This document shows positions 43,801 to 55,123 of a DNA stretch of 64,000 bases, piece by piece. Position numbers and translations under genes: made by a program. This DNA is from Martelella lutilitoris. Its GTDB lineage: Bacteria > Pseudomonadota > Alphaproteobacteria > Rhizobiales > Rhizobiaceae. The notes under the pieces were generated by a model. That model saw only the letters and a list, made by a program, of their open reading frames with translations. It made no database searches and was not told the DNA's origin. Within the stretch, counting starts at the first letter, position 1. The number at the start of each line of letters is the position of its first letter. The stretch spans positions 2,069,501 through 2,133,500 of the forward strand of contig NZ_CP066786.1 in the NCBI RefSeq assembly GCF_016598595.1, given 5' to 3'.

Positions 43801-44217
43801 GTGGACGAAAGACCGAAGGGCGATCTGACGCTCAGAACCGTGGCGATGCCGGCGAATACCAACCCGGCGGGAGACATTTTCGGCGGATGGGTGATGTCGC
43901 AGATGGACCTCGGCGCCTTCGTCGCCGCCTCGGAACATGCCGGCATGCGCACGGTCACCGTCGCGGTCAACTCGATCACCTTCGAAAAGCCGGTCAAGAT
44001 CGGCGATACGCTTTGCGTCTATACGCAGTTCAAGAAGATTGGCCGCACCTCGATGACGGTGAACGTCGAGGCCTGGGTTCATCGCCATGACCGGCCGCGG
44101 CGCGAGAAGGTGACGGCCGCCGAGTTCGTGATGGTGGCGATGGACGACAGCGGCAGGCCTGCTCCCGTGCCGAAAACGAAGCAGCCATCCATCAGCGAAG
44201 CGGACAGTGAAGCATGA
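43801..44217 (+). CDS. Acyl-CoA thioesterase (hotdog fold, YciA type)
   Basis: Hydrolyses acyl-CoA thioesters; YciA-type enzymes have broad specificity. 138 residues from a GTG start at 43801 (GAGGAGAA upstream): DLTLRTVAMPANTNPAGDIFGGWVMSQMDLGAFVAASEHAGMRTVTVAVNSITFEKPVKIGDTLCVYTQFKKIGRTSMTVNVEAW. The NPAGDIFGGWVMSQMD segment carries the family active-site Asn and Asp. The stop overlaps the start of the RDD gene, so the two are coupled. Confidence 0.92.
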   Translation: MDERPKGDLTLRTVAMPANTNPAGDIFGGWVMSQMDLGAFVAASEHAGMRTVTVAVNSITFEKPVKIGDTLCVYTQFKKIGRTSMTVNVEAWVHRHDRPRREKVTAAEFVMVAMDDSGRPAPVPKTKQPSISEADSEA

Positions 44218-45071
44218 CCGACCAGACCGCAGCTCCCCAGCGCCCGCCGCGTCTGTTCCTGCGCCGGCTGGCGGCGCTGCTCGTCGACTTCCTCATCTTC
44301 GGCATTCTCGCCACATTCGCGGTCGGCGCGCTGGCATTGGCGAGCCCTGGGCTGAGGGACGGCGTCGCCAGTTCCTTCTTCCACACCCGCGTCTGCCAGC
44401 CGGCGGACAGAAGCCTGCCGGTCTTTGCCGAGATCGAGCAGAACTGGCCGGGCACGGAAGGCGACGGCACGACCATGAGCGCGCAGTCTTGCACGGTCGA
44501 CAGTTTCTTCCTGCCGCAAAAGCGCCTGGCCATGGTTACCGAGAGCCGCACCGGCGAGAACGGTGGCACCTTCACCCGCTCCGTTTCCATCCAGCTTGAC
44601 GGGAATGGCGATCCCGTCTTTCCCTCGCCGCTGATCGAGCGCGCCGTCTCCTCGCTTCAGCTCCTCGCCTTCCCGCTGGCGCTCGCGCTGTCGACGATCT
44701 TCCTCGGCTGGACGCCCGGCAAGCGGCTGATGGCGCTCCGCGTAACCACGGACGCGCTCGCCAGGGACCCGCCGCCGCTCTCGCCGGGCAAGACCGTCAC
44801 GCGGGAATACCTCAAGTTCTGGCCCTTGATCGCCAACAATCTTTTCCAGTTCGTCATTGCCGCCAACGCGCCGAAGCCCGCCTCCGTTTCCGAGGCCGTC
44901 GCCATGCTCGAGACCGTGGGAACCGACCAGCGCGCCATTGCCGACATCCTCGTGCTCAACGCCGCGACGCTTCTGGTTCTGTTCGTCTGGTGGGTCTGGC
45001 CGTTTGCCCTCTGGCGCGGCCGCATGCTCTATGACGGCTTCATCCGCGCCTATGTCGTGCTCAGGAACTGA
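44214..45071 (+). CDS. RDD family membrane protein
   Basis: 285 residues. FLRRLAALLVDFLIFGILATFAVGAL near the N-terminus is the first RDD helix (arginine then aspartate in the membrane); LALALSTIFLGWTPGKRLMALRVT holds the conserved GxTPGKRLxxLRV step; two further helices follow near the C-terminus. Between the first two helices lies an unusually long non-membrane insert of about 110 residues with two cysteines (RVCQPADRS, SAQSCTVDS). Function unknown; coupled to the thioesterase gene by a 4-base overlap. A hairpin with CGTCCGGG arms (45074-45106) follows its stop. Confidence 0.84.
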   Translation: MTDQTAAPQRPPRLFLRRLAALLVDFLIFGILATFAVGALALASPGLRDGVASSFFHTRVCQPADRSLPVFAEIEQNWPGTEGDGTTMSAQSCTVDSFFLPQKRLAMVTESRTGENGGTFTRSVSIQLDGNGDPVFPSPLIERAVSSLQLLAFPLALALSTIFLGWTPGKRLMALRVTTDALARDPPPLSPGKTVTREYLKFWPLIANNLFQFVIAANAPKPASVSEAVAMLETVGTDQRAIADILVLNAATLLVLFVWWVWPFALWRGRMLYDGFIRAYVVLRN

Positions 45072-45124
45072 AGCGTCCGGGCCAGCACAACCGGCTCACC
45101 CGGACGTTGCGGCGTCACAGATGG

Positions 45125-45478
45125 TCAGGCCCGGAATATGAAGGCCGCGCCGGCAGCGATCAGAGCAAAACCGATCAGATGGTTGAAGGTCAGGGACTCC
45201 TTGAGCCAGAACACGGAAAAACCGGTAAACACGGTGAGCGTGATCACTTCCTGAATCGTCTTGAGCTGGGCGGTGGAATAAACAGCCGCGCCGATGCGGT
45301 TGGCGGGAACGGCGAGGCAGTATTCGAAAAAGGCAATGCCCCAGCTGATCATGACAACGACCAATAACGACGCCCCGCGGAACTTCAGGTGGCCATACCA
45401 CGCGAAGGTCATGAACACATTGGAACATACGAGCATGACCACCGGCCAGAAAGCCGCCGGGGAAAAAGAAAAAGGCAT
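45125..45478 (-). CDS. DMT superfamily protein, DUF486
   Basis: 117 residues with four predicted membrane helices: WPVVMLVCSNVFMTFAWYGHLKF, LLVVVMISWGIAFFEYCLAVPANRIG, QEVITLTVFTGFSVFWLKESLTF and IGFALIAAGAAFIFRA. The AVPANRIG and TAQLKTIQEVITL segments are the hallmark of DUF486, small drug/metabolite-transporter-like proteins with no known substrate. Convergent with the RDD gene and divergent from uvrB. Confidence 0.9.
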   Translation of the reverse strand: MPFSFSPAAFWPVVMLVCSNVFMTFAWYGHLKFRGASLLVVVMISWGIAFFEYCLAVPANRIGAAVYSTAQLKTIQEVITLTVFTGFSVFWLKESLTFNHLIGFALIAAGAAFIFRA

Positions 45479-45577
45479 TTAGCGACTCCCGTGAGATCGA
45501 CCGACCCAAACGCTTGTCTTGTACGTCAGATTCGGGCGAACGCATCCTGAAAAATCGCTTCGCGCGAGCAAAATTCA

Positions 45578-45592
45578 GTTCTGTTTTTGTTC
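45578..45592 (+). promoter_or_regulatory. LexA (SOS) box for uvrB
   Basis: GTTC-N7-GTTC with exact half sites and spacing, 55 bases upstream of the chosen uvrB start. It is the third such box in the window and each lies before a DNA repair gene. Confidence 0.78.
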
Positions 45593-45647
45593 TGAATTGA
45601 ACCCTCCATCTCTTTTCTTTTTGCAGGACTCTCTCCATATTCATCTC

Positions 45648-48434
<2,787 letters not shown>

Positions 48435-48523
48435 CCGGTCTGGCGCTTGATCGCCCGGGCAGTTGTGCGGCATCGGCGATGCATGTAGGGTTGCGCCAGT
48501 TCAAACGCAGAATGGTTTCCAAT

Positions 48524-49192
48524 ATGACTGAAGCGAAATACGGCAATGTCGGCGAACACGTGAAAACGGCGTTTGCGAATGCCGAGGCAAACCCGACCCC
48601 CTATCGGCACTGGCTGGTCAAGGACCTGTTTCCCGGCGCCCTGCTTGCCGACCTTCAGGCCCTTGATTTTCCGCGGCCGGATCTCGGCGGCGTCTCCGGC
48701 ACGCGCGAGGTCCACAACAAGAGCCGGCACTATTTCGACCAGGAGAACAAGGCGAAGTATGACAGCTGCGCCGCCGTCGCCGCCGCCTTCCAGTCGCCGG
48801 ACGTGTCCGGTTTCATCGCGAAGACCTTCGGCACGCGCCTCGAAGGCTCAAGCCTCAGGATCGAATATGCCCAGGACACGGACGGATTCTGGTTGGAGCC
48901 GCATACCGATATCGGCGTCAAGCTGTTCACGCTGCTGGTCTATCTTTCCGACGAACCCGGCCACGAGACTCTCGGGACCGACATCTATGCCTCCAAGGAA
49001 GAGCATATCGGCCGCTCGCCCTTCGGCCCGAATCTGGCGATGATCTTCGTGCCGGCGGACAACACCTGGCACGGCTTCGAGAAACGGCCGATCGCGGGCG
49101 TGCGCAAGTCGCTGATCATCAATTACGTGAAGCCGGAATGGCGCGCGCGCGAACAGCTCGCCTTCCCCGAGGATCCGATCCGCACGGCCTGA
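48524..49192 (+). CDS. 2OG-Fe(II) oxygenase superfamily protein
   Basis: 222 residues. The iron site is visible as EPHTDIGVKLFTLLVYLSD (His-x-Asp) and NTWHGFEKRPIAGVRKSLIINYV (distal His, followed by the Arg that binds 2-oxoglutarate). The N-terminal part (YRHWLVKDLFPGALLADLQALDFPRP) resembles prolyl-hydroxylase-like oxygenases found near glycan genes. The substrate is unknown. The start is uncertain: an in-frame ATG at 48512 is equally possible and no clear ribosome binding site decides. It is convergent with the ELM1-like gene at the end of the polysaccharide cluster. Confidence 0.8.
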   Translation: MTEAKYGNVGEHVKTAFANAEANPTPYRHWLVKDLFPGALLADLQALDFPRPDLGGVSGTREVHNKSRHYFDQENKAKYDSCAAVAAAFQSPDVSGFIAKTFGTRLEGSSLRIEYAQDTDGFWLEPHTDIGVKLFTLLVYLSDEPGHETLGTDIYASKEEHIGRSPFGPNLAMIFVPADNTWHGFEKRPIAGVRKSLIINYVKPEWRAREQLAFPEDPIRTA

Positions 49193-49205
49193 CGCCGCCT
49201 GACGA

Positions 49206-50162
49206 TCAGCCCTTGCGGCCGTGCGCCGCAAGGCCGCGCCTGATCGCCGCGGCGATCTCCTCGGTCGCGTCCACACGGTCATAACTGTATGGGCGAAGCG
49301 GGCCGTCGAAGGGGCGCGTCTGCCCGGCTTCCTCCAGCCGTTTCAGGAAACCCGCCAGCTTCGGGTTGAGCGCGTAGGGGGCGAGCGGAAACACCGGCCT
49401 GCCGGTGGAAAGCGCCTCGCTCACCATGTTGTGGGAATCCCCCGTCACCGCCAGCATGTCGCAGAAGCCGAGCAGCGCCCGGTAGGGATTGGCCTCGTCC
49501 GGCGACCAGATCCAGTGCGGAAAACCGGCAAGGCGCGCGCGGAGCGCCGTCATCACCGTCTCCGGCGTGCGGCGCGACTGGGTGACGATAATGCTGCCGA
49601 CTTCCGATTTCGCGTGATCGATCTGCGCCATGAAATGCCGCAGCGCGGCGGCCTCGTCACGCGTGCCGGAGACCGGGTTGCCGATCAGCAGGCCAAGACG
49701 GGGAGACGGCAGCCGTTCCCAGGCCTCTGGCCGCTCGGCGACAGCTTCGGCAATCGCTTCCTCAGTCAGCGGATGCGGGCCGGTGTCGGTCACCAGCACA
49801 TTGTCGGCGCGAAACCGGTCGTGGCGCGGCATCCAGATCAGGTCCGCCGCCGATGCGCCGATGCGCGGATCCTTGAGGAAGACGGTGAAGGTCTTGCCGC
49901 CGGAGGCCTTCTTCACCGCCTTCAGATAGGGCACCATCCGCCTGCCGCTGGCGATCGCGACATCGGGAAAGGGCGGCGAAATCGGGCTGTCGGGCCGGCC
50001 GGGCCGATGCTTCGGCGGGACCGGCCCGCGCGGCATCCACCATTCCCAGGGCTTGCCCGGAACGATCACCTTCTCCTCGGCTTGCGCGCCGAGGCGCGAG
50101 ACGACGCCCAGGCACTGCACCCGGTCGCCGATCTTCCCGTCCGTCAAAACCCAGATCTTCAA
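49206..50162 (-). CDS. ELM1 family protein (DUF1022, glycosyltransferase-B-like fold)
   Basis: About 318 residues: IWVLTDGKIGDRVQCLGVVSRLG at the start, VAIASGRRMVPYLKAVKK, IGASAADLIWMPRHDRFRADNVLVTDTGPHPLTEEAI, LGLLIGNPVSG, VTQSRRTPETVMTALRARL and the sugar-nucleotide-site-like MLAVTGDSHNMVSEALSTGRPVFPLAPY. This is the bacterial counterpart of the plant mitochondrial-fission protein ELM1; in alphaproteobacteria it often lies near LPS or glycan genes and probably is a glycosyltransferase. I chose TTG 50162 (AGGGGA 5 bases upstream); an ATG at 50198 would add 12 residues. Last gene of the leftward cluster. Confidence 0.82.
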   Translation of the reverse strand: MKIWVLTDGKIGDRVQCLGVVSRLGAQAEEKVIVPGKPWEWWMPRGPVPPKHRPGRPDSPISPPFPDVAIASGRRMVPYLKAVKKASGGKTFTVFLKDPRIGASAADLIWMPRHDRFRADNVLVTDTGPHPLTEEAIAEAVAERPEAWERLPSPRLGLLIGNPVSGTRDEAAALRHFMAQIDHAKSEVGSIIVTQSRRTPETVMTALRARLAGFPHWIWSPDEANPYRALLGFCDMLAVTGDSHNMVSEALSTGRPVFPLAPYALNPKLAGFLKRLEEAGQTRPFDGPLRPYSYDRVDATEEIAAAIRRGLAAHGRKG

Positions 50163-50300
50163 AGCTTGTCCCCTGCGTCTCGGGATACGGGGCCACACGC
50201 CCTCCCCGCTTGCGGCGCGAAGGGCGGACGGCCGTCACGGCGCGTCCGCCGCGCATGCGGGACGTTCCAGCAGCGGGGTTATGCCCTCCGCAGGCAGAAT

Positions 50301-51443
50301 TCAAGCCAGAAGCCGGTCAAAAATGGACCGCGCGAAATTATCCGCCGTATGTTCGGCGACGAAGGCGCCGGCATCCTCGCGCGAAATCGCCGGCTCGCCC
50401 TCGATCGCCCGCGCCAGCGCTTGCGGGTCGGTCGTGTCGGTGGTCGTGCCGAGCCGGTGCAGGCGCGCCTGATATCCCATCAGGCCGGTCTCCTGGGCAA
50501 TCACCGGCTTTCCGGCGGCAGCGGCCCAGAACAGCACCCCGGACGAGCCCACATGGTTCTGGTAGGGGGCAAGCACCACATCGCAATTGACGACTTCCTG
50601 CGCCAGTTCCGCGTCGGTCACGAAGCGGTCCACCAGCTCGATTGCCATGTCGGGGTTTGCGGACCTGCATTCGGAAAGCGCCGCCTCGATCTCCGCCCTG
50701 TCCTCCCCGGCGATGCGTCCGACCATGCGCAGGGCAAGCCCGCGCTGCCTCTCGGGCGCGATATGGCGTATTGAACGCAGCAGCGTCACCACGCCCTTGC
50801 GGCGGGAGAGCGCACCGAAGATCAGCAGGCCCCGGCGGCCGTCATCGCGGGGCTTGCGGCCAGGCACCGCCAGCAGCGAGAGGTCGGGCGCGGGATCGGG
50901 CGAAAACAGCAGCCGACCGGCGGTCATCCTGTCGCGGGCCGCCGTCTCGTCGAGCGTGAACAGGAAGGGCGTGGCGCGGCGCCGGGAGGCGAAATACATG
51001 GCGCGGCGGCGCGCCGTATCCACCCTGCTCTTCAGGGACGGCGTGAGGCCGAAATGGTTCGGCGGACGGAAGATGATGCCGGTGATGATGCCGTCGACGG
51101 GCCGCCGGTCGACGCAGGCGCCGAGCAGCGCGTGGTCGAAGGCCGGAATGAAACAGACGCCCGGTCGCTCGGCAAGCAGCCGCCGCGCCTTGCCCCATTG
51201 CGCAAGACCCCGTGCGACAAGGCTTCCCTCCATCAGGGCGCGCATCTCGCCGTCCGGCAGCGGATCGATCGACAGCGCCGGATCGTCCCTGAGGGCCGCC
51301 GGCAAACGCTCGATCAGCGCCGCGCCCGCCGCCAGCCGCACCGGCATGCCCGCCTCGTGGCGCAGCAGCCGCTCGAGCAGCCAAGTGGCCCAGATGGCGC
51401 TGTGCCCCTCGGTCTTGGGTTCAAAATAGGTGAAGGTTTTCAT
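50301..51443 (-). CDS. Glycosyltransferase (GT4-like)
   Basis: 380 residues, GT-B type: N-terminal half MKTFTYFEPKTEGHSAIWATWLLERLLRHEAGMPVRL; C-terminal half RRGLLIFGALSRRKGVVTLLRSIRHI, VDRFVTDAELAQEVVNCDVVLAPYQNHVGSSGVLFWAAAAGKPVIAQETGLMGYQARLHRLG, which holds the donor-binding loop with the E-x7-like segment. Donor and acceptor cannot be told. It is the only clear glycosyltransferase next to the gmd-fcl-wzx-wzy genes, so it is the best candidate fucosyltransferase or core transferase of the cluster. High GC, unlike its upstream neighbour. Confidence 0.83.
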   Translation of the reverse strand: MKTFTYFEPKTEGHSAIWATWLLERLLRHEAGMPVRLAAGAALIERLPAALRDDPALSIDPLPDGEMRALMEGSLVARGLAQWGKARRLLAERPGVCFIPAFDHALLGACVDRRPVDGIITGIIFRPPNHFGLTPSLKSRVDTARRRAMYFASRRRATPFLFTLDETAARDRMTAGRLLFSPDPAPDLSLLAVPGRKPRDDGRRGLLIFGALSRRKGVVTLLRSIRHIAPERQRGLALRMVGRIAGEDRAEIEAALSECRSANPDMAIELVDRFVTDAELAQEVVNCDVVLAPYQNHVGSSGVLFWAAAAGKPVIAQETGLMGYQARLHRLGTTTDTTDPQALARAIEGEPAISREDAGAFVAEHTADNFARSIFDRLLA

Positions 51444-51554
51444 CGCAATGATCCACGCAAAGGGCCGCCCGAGGCTCTGGAACGACCCGAAATCGCGACC
51501 GCAGACAGGAAATAGAGTTTTCTGGCTATTCGAATAGCACTTCCTTCAACTCGC

Positions 51555-52826
51555 CTAGACACTTTCCAGATCTCTACGAAATCGTTCGCTTGAAAATAGA
51601 GACAACTGAGTAACCAAAACCATAAACAAAATACCTTGCATTGCAGTCTGATAAAACAAAACGTTAGCGGCGCTGGATACAATATAAACAATAAAAAACG
51701 ACTTGAAAATTACGCCGTTTTTGTACCCTTTAGGCCGACGAGCACTGGCAGCGCGAACAAAAATATACAATAATATAAAAAAACCAATGATACCGTACTT
51801 ATAGATTGTCTCAACCCAGAGGTTATGCGAATGCGGAATGGCAAAGGCACCTGTTGGGAAATACTGCTGCATCATATACTTCCATCCGGGCGTTTCGCTG
51901 ACATAAGCCGTGCCGTGACCAAATATGGCCCAAAACCCCTGCGAATGTTCCAGCGTGTATCGCCAGAGATACACACGACCAGTAAGCGTAACGTCCTTCC
52001 CTATCAATTGAAAAAAAGAAGAAAAAACTTCGAAAAAGAAAGGTAGAGTAACCGCGAGAAAAAGAAAGGCGTAACCAACAAGCTTGAACCGGCCAATAGC
52101 AAATATCGCCACCAATGTTGCAAAATAATATGTAACAGTTGTAGAAAGAATCAAATTAATTAAAGAAACTACAAGACAGAAAAGGTAAAAATATTTATTC
52201 TGCTTCTGTGTGTATTTTATGAAGGAGTAAATCGTCGTTGTTGAGGCATAAAAAGCCAGAAGACCCTTCTGTTCCGTAAGCGCCGTATATTGAAAATCAT
52301 AACCATTGTAAAAATATACTAACTTTGAGCCAACTACCATCAACAAAAGACTGAAAGTGAGCATTCCGATAGTAACAACAAAATAGGAATGAAGAAAACG
52401 GTCTCCACGACCTGGAAGACTTACATATATAACGACGGCAACAATTACTGCAACAAAGTTTACATAGCGAAAAATCGTCTGAAAATCATGCCGCCACAGC
52501 AAGGTAAATGTAATATAACAAAGAAAAGGAAGCCAAATTTTCAGTGCCCTTGATATTCTGCGAGTGTCCGTTCTGGCCGCTGCGGAAACCAAAACAAGCC
52601 CGAGTATAACAATGATGGTTGATATTCTGGAGATCATCACCGTGCGGTAGTCGGTATCGACGATCTCTCCGCGACCGACCTCGATCCAATTGTTGCCGAA
52701 TATAAACTTCGAATATGGCTGGGTGATCAGAACTATGAGAAAACAAATAACCGCATACTCACCCCACGCCACGCGCTTACGGCGTTCACTGGTTGATGGG
52801 AGTGTTGAAGCAAATGACTTTGACAT
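51555..52826 (-). CDS. Wzy-like O-antigen/polysaccharide polymerase (O-antigen ligase family)
   Basis: 423 residues with about ten membrane helices and one large periplasmic loop (about 290-345: TGRVYLWRYTLEHSQGFWAIFGHGTAYVSE...IPHSHNLWVETIYKYGIIG). The R...H-N-x-W/L pattern in that loop is typical of the Wzy/WaaL superfamily; sequence alone does not separate polymerase from ligase, but the neighbouring flippase favours polymerase. The gene is strongly AT-rich (long A/T runs around 52000-52500) compared with the window, a clear sign of transfer. Spacing of 79 bases to the flippase gene. Confidence 0.85.
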   Translation of the reverse strand: MSKSFASTLPSTSERRKRVAWGEYAVICFLIVLITQPYSKFIFGNNWIEVGRGEIVDTDYRTVMISRISTIIVILGLVLVSAAARTDTRRISRALKIWLPFLCYITFTLLWRHDFQTIFRYVNFVAVIVAVVIYVSLPGRGDRFLHSYFVVTIGMLTFSLLLMVVGSKLVYFYNGYDFQYTALTEQKGLLAFYASTTTIYSFIKYTQKQNKYFYLFCLVVSLINLILSTTVTYYFATLVAIFAIGRFKLVGYAFLFLAVTLPFFFEVFSSFFQLIGKDVTLTGRVYLWRYTLEHSQGFWAIFGHGTAYVSETPGWKYMMQQYFPTGAFAIPHSHNLWVETIYKYGIIGFFILLYIFVRAASARRPKGYKNGVIFKSFFIVYIVSSAANVLFYQTAMQGILFMVLVTQLSLFSSERFRRDLESV

Positions 52827-52905
52827 TATTCTGAAGACTTGCTCAGCGAGTAAATGAAATTGGCCTGTGGTTCCGCGCGGGTCGAAGTGCTTGTGATCCG
52901 GTAGA

Positions 52906-54387
52906 TCAAACTCGGGACAGGGACCGGTGAAAGAGCTTCTTGCGATACATCAGCAGAAGCCCGGCTGCGTAGACAGTCAAGAATGTGCCTGCCCCCGTTA
53001 TCAACCTGATCAGCGGCGTTTCCCCTAAAGCCAGAGTGTGACACAGCCAACCCGCCACCGCAACGAACGCCAGAAACGCAACTGTCGGAAGAAACGCGAT
53101 AAGTTTCAGGCTAGAGAAGACAACATCCCATCTAGTTTGACACCACCGCATCATGAGGCCGACATTAAATATACGGGTCGCCAGAAAAACATATGAAAAA
53201 TATACAAGATTTCCGTCAGAAAGATACAGGGCGGCCCCTCCCAGCAAAATCATTGCGGCCAGGCTGATGGACGTTGAAACTGAAATTTTCTGCGCATCAC
53301 CGAAGGACTGGAGAGCCCAGAAATAAGGAACGCCAATACTCTGAATCGCAATTCCGATTGTGATGATACGCGTGCTTTCGAGCAGCAGCGGGTTTGCTTC
53401 ACCTAACCAGATTATGAAAAAATCGCTATTGAAGGTCAGGAAACAAAAGCACAGCGGAACGACAACCAATATTTGCAAGAGCGTAGCATCACGAATCAAA
53501 CGCAACAGCGAATCTTTCTCACCGTCTTTTTGAAGTCGGCTCAAACCCGGCAGCAGAACACGAAGCGCCTCGCTGATCGATGAGTTAATGATCATGGGGA
53601 TTCGCATTGCAATCGTAAAAACGCCGAGCGCCGCAGTGCCTCCGAAGACCATAACGACGGTCTGCCAGGCAGGTTGTTGAACCCGCTGAAGGACACTGGT
53701 GAGACCGAAACCCCGTGACAGGCCTTTCAGCGCGGCAAAGTCGGTCGGATGCTCGCGACGCCGACGCCAACTCGATGCGAATTTCAGAGACAGCAAAAGA
53801 GCGAGAAGCGCTTCCACCAAGCTTCCCAAAAGCAGCCCTGTTCCGAAAATCAACGCCGGACTGTTGCTTTCCGGCTCGTACAACAGGAAGACGGCCAAAG
53901 CCTGCGTAAGCACGCGTAAGATCGTTTTTACATTGAACCAGAACTGTTCATGATTGCCCAGCCTCACGCTGATCAACCAGTTGCTTGCCAACTGAAACAA
54001 GCCGGACGCAATGGCAAGCGCGCCGCCGGCGATAAAGTGCGACCCGTATGGGACAAAGAAAGCCACCGCAAATATTCCCGAGACGAGCAATATCGCGGGC
54101 AGCAGCAATCGGGAGAACAGCCAGACGATGCAGGACATCGCTGCAGCCGTTCCGTCAAGCGCCGTCTTTCGGGTAAGAGAGTCCGTGAACCCGAAATCGA
54201 TGATCAGCGTGTATAGGAGCAACGCATTCACGAAGCCCCATGTACCCACGACTTCCAAACCACCGTACTTAGCGAGCCAACCTAATAAAACAACGTTGGT
54301 GATCGCAGTCGTGAGGAAGGCGGCGATAATAATGCCGCTTGAGCGTACAAAGTTGCCTCGAACAAAGCGCTCGGTAACACTAGACAT
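52906..54387 (-). CDS. Wzx-like polysaccharide flippase
   Basis: 493 residues with about 12-14 membrane helices, starting MSSVTERFVRGNFVRSSGIIIAAFLTTAITNVVLLGWLAKYGGLEVVGTWGFVNALLLYTLIIDFGFTDSL. This is the multidrug/oligosaccharidyl-lipid/polysaccharide export fold; it should flip lipid-linked repeat units across the inner membrane. The start ATG 54387 overlaps the end of the sulfotransferase-like gene by 8 bases (translational coupling); the frame is open upstream but runs antisense-free only as shadow. GC is lower than in the conserved genes. Confidence 0.86.
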   Translation of the reverse strand: MSSVTERFVRGNFVRSSGIIIAAFLTTAITNVVLLGWLAKYGGLEVVGTWGFVNALLLYTLIIDFGFTDSLTRKTALDGTAAAMSCIVWLFSRLLLPAILLVSGIFAVAFFVPYGSHFIAGGALAIASGLFQLASNWLISVRLGNHEQFWFNVKTILRVLTQALAVFLLYEPESNSPALIFGTGLLLGSLVEALLALLLSLKFASSWRRRREHPTDFAALKGLSRGFGLTSVLQRVQQPAWQTVVMVFGGTAALGVFTIAMRIPMIINSSISEALRVLLPGLSRLQKDGEKDSLLRLIRDATLLQILVVVPLCFCFLTFNSDFFIIWLGEANPLLLESTRIITIGIAIQSIGVPYFWALQSFGDAQKISVSTSISLAAMILLGGAALYLSDGNLVYFSYVFLATRIFNVGLMMRWCQTRWDVVFSSLKLIAFLPTVAFLAFVAVAGWLCHTLALGETPLIRLITGAGTFLTVYAAGLLLMYRKKLFHRSLSRV

Positions 54388-55102
54388 TGTCGCTGTCGAA
54401 ATTCTTCGCCAGAATATGATCCTGCGTGCCTGCAATAAAACTATCCGGGAGCGCCCCAAAGAACTCGTCCAATTGACCATATGTAGATTGCGCCTGCGCA
54501 ACAAGATCAGGACGGTAGGACTTAGCTACTCGCTCACGTTTTGCGGGCAGAACGACTGGAAAACCGCAAAAGTCGCTAATGACATTTTGGTTTTCCCAAA
54601 GTCTGTCATACCGAAGGCACAAGACAGGGTGCTCTCTATACGTTCCCCATCGACGCATTTGGTCCTCAAAACGAAGCACATCAAAGTCAAGAATGCTCTC
54701 ATGCGAATCGTCAGACTTAAGATGCTTAAAATGCAATTTTGTCCAATCCTCCCCGAACCTCTCAACACTTGAATGAACCGAGAGCGCCGCGTCGGCCAGC
54801 GAGCCGAACAAAAAAATGCACTTTACGTCAGAGGTGGAACTAAGGCCTTCTGGGTAATCATGTGTCTTATAGACACAACCGCGCATAAGTTCGGATTCAG
54901 AAAGTGCCCACGATTGGTTTGCGGCCAGGCGTTTAGTCAGCGGACGCAGCACTCTCGGCATATCGCGGACTAAGCCATCTATCACTCCGTCATAAATAAG
55001 CGTGCTACCTGAACGCCCGAAACTTGCGATAACAAAAGATGGTCTTGTGCCCATCAAGGCACGTTGAAGAAATTTCTTCGTCCGCCCTTTAAAATCAGAC
55101 AA
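54380..55102 (-). CDS. Sulfotransferase-like protein
   Basis: 240 residues. FVIASFGRSGSTLIYDGVIDGL (about 23-44) matches the phosphosulfate-binding loop of PAPS sulfotransferases (usual form PRSGTTxL), CVYKTHDYP (76-84) the K-T-H element, and IFLFGSLADAALSVHSSVERFG (96-117) the 3'-phosphate-binding strand-helix with R/S residues. LCLRYDRLWEN further on fits the Y-E/D-D-L segment. It probably sulfates a sugar of the polysaccharide made by this cluster; no PAPS synthesis genes are in the window. Overlaps the flippase gene. Lower GC than the flanks. Alternative: a divergent P-loop protein of another group. Confidence 0.72.
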   Translation of the reverse strand: MSDFKGRTKKFLQRALMGTRPSFVIASFGRSGSTLIYDGVIDGLVRDMPRVLRPLTKRLAANQSWALSESELMRGCVYKTHDYPEGLSSTSDVKCIFLFGSLADAALSVHSSVERFGEDWTKLHFKHLKSDDSHESILDFDVLRFEDQMRRWGTYREHPVLCLRYDRLWENQNVISDFCGFPVVLPAKRERVAKSYRPDLVAQAQSTYGQLDEFFGALPDSFIAGTQDHILAKNFDSDNV

Positions 55103-55123
55103 AATCTAAACTCCAGTTATTAA

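Noticed and set aside
45074..45106. CGTCCGGG/CCCGGACG inverted repeat as a terminator of the RDD gene
   Set aside because: The 17-base loop and absence of a U-run on either strand make termination doubtful; mentioned only in the RDD entry.
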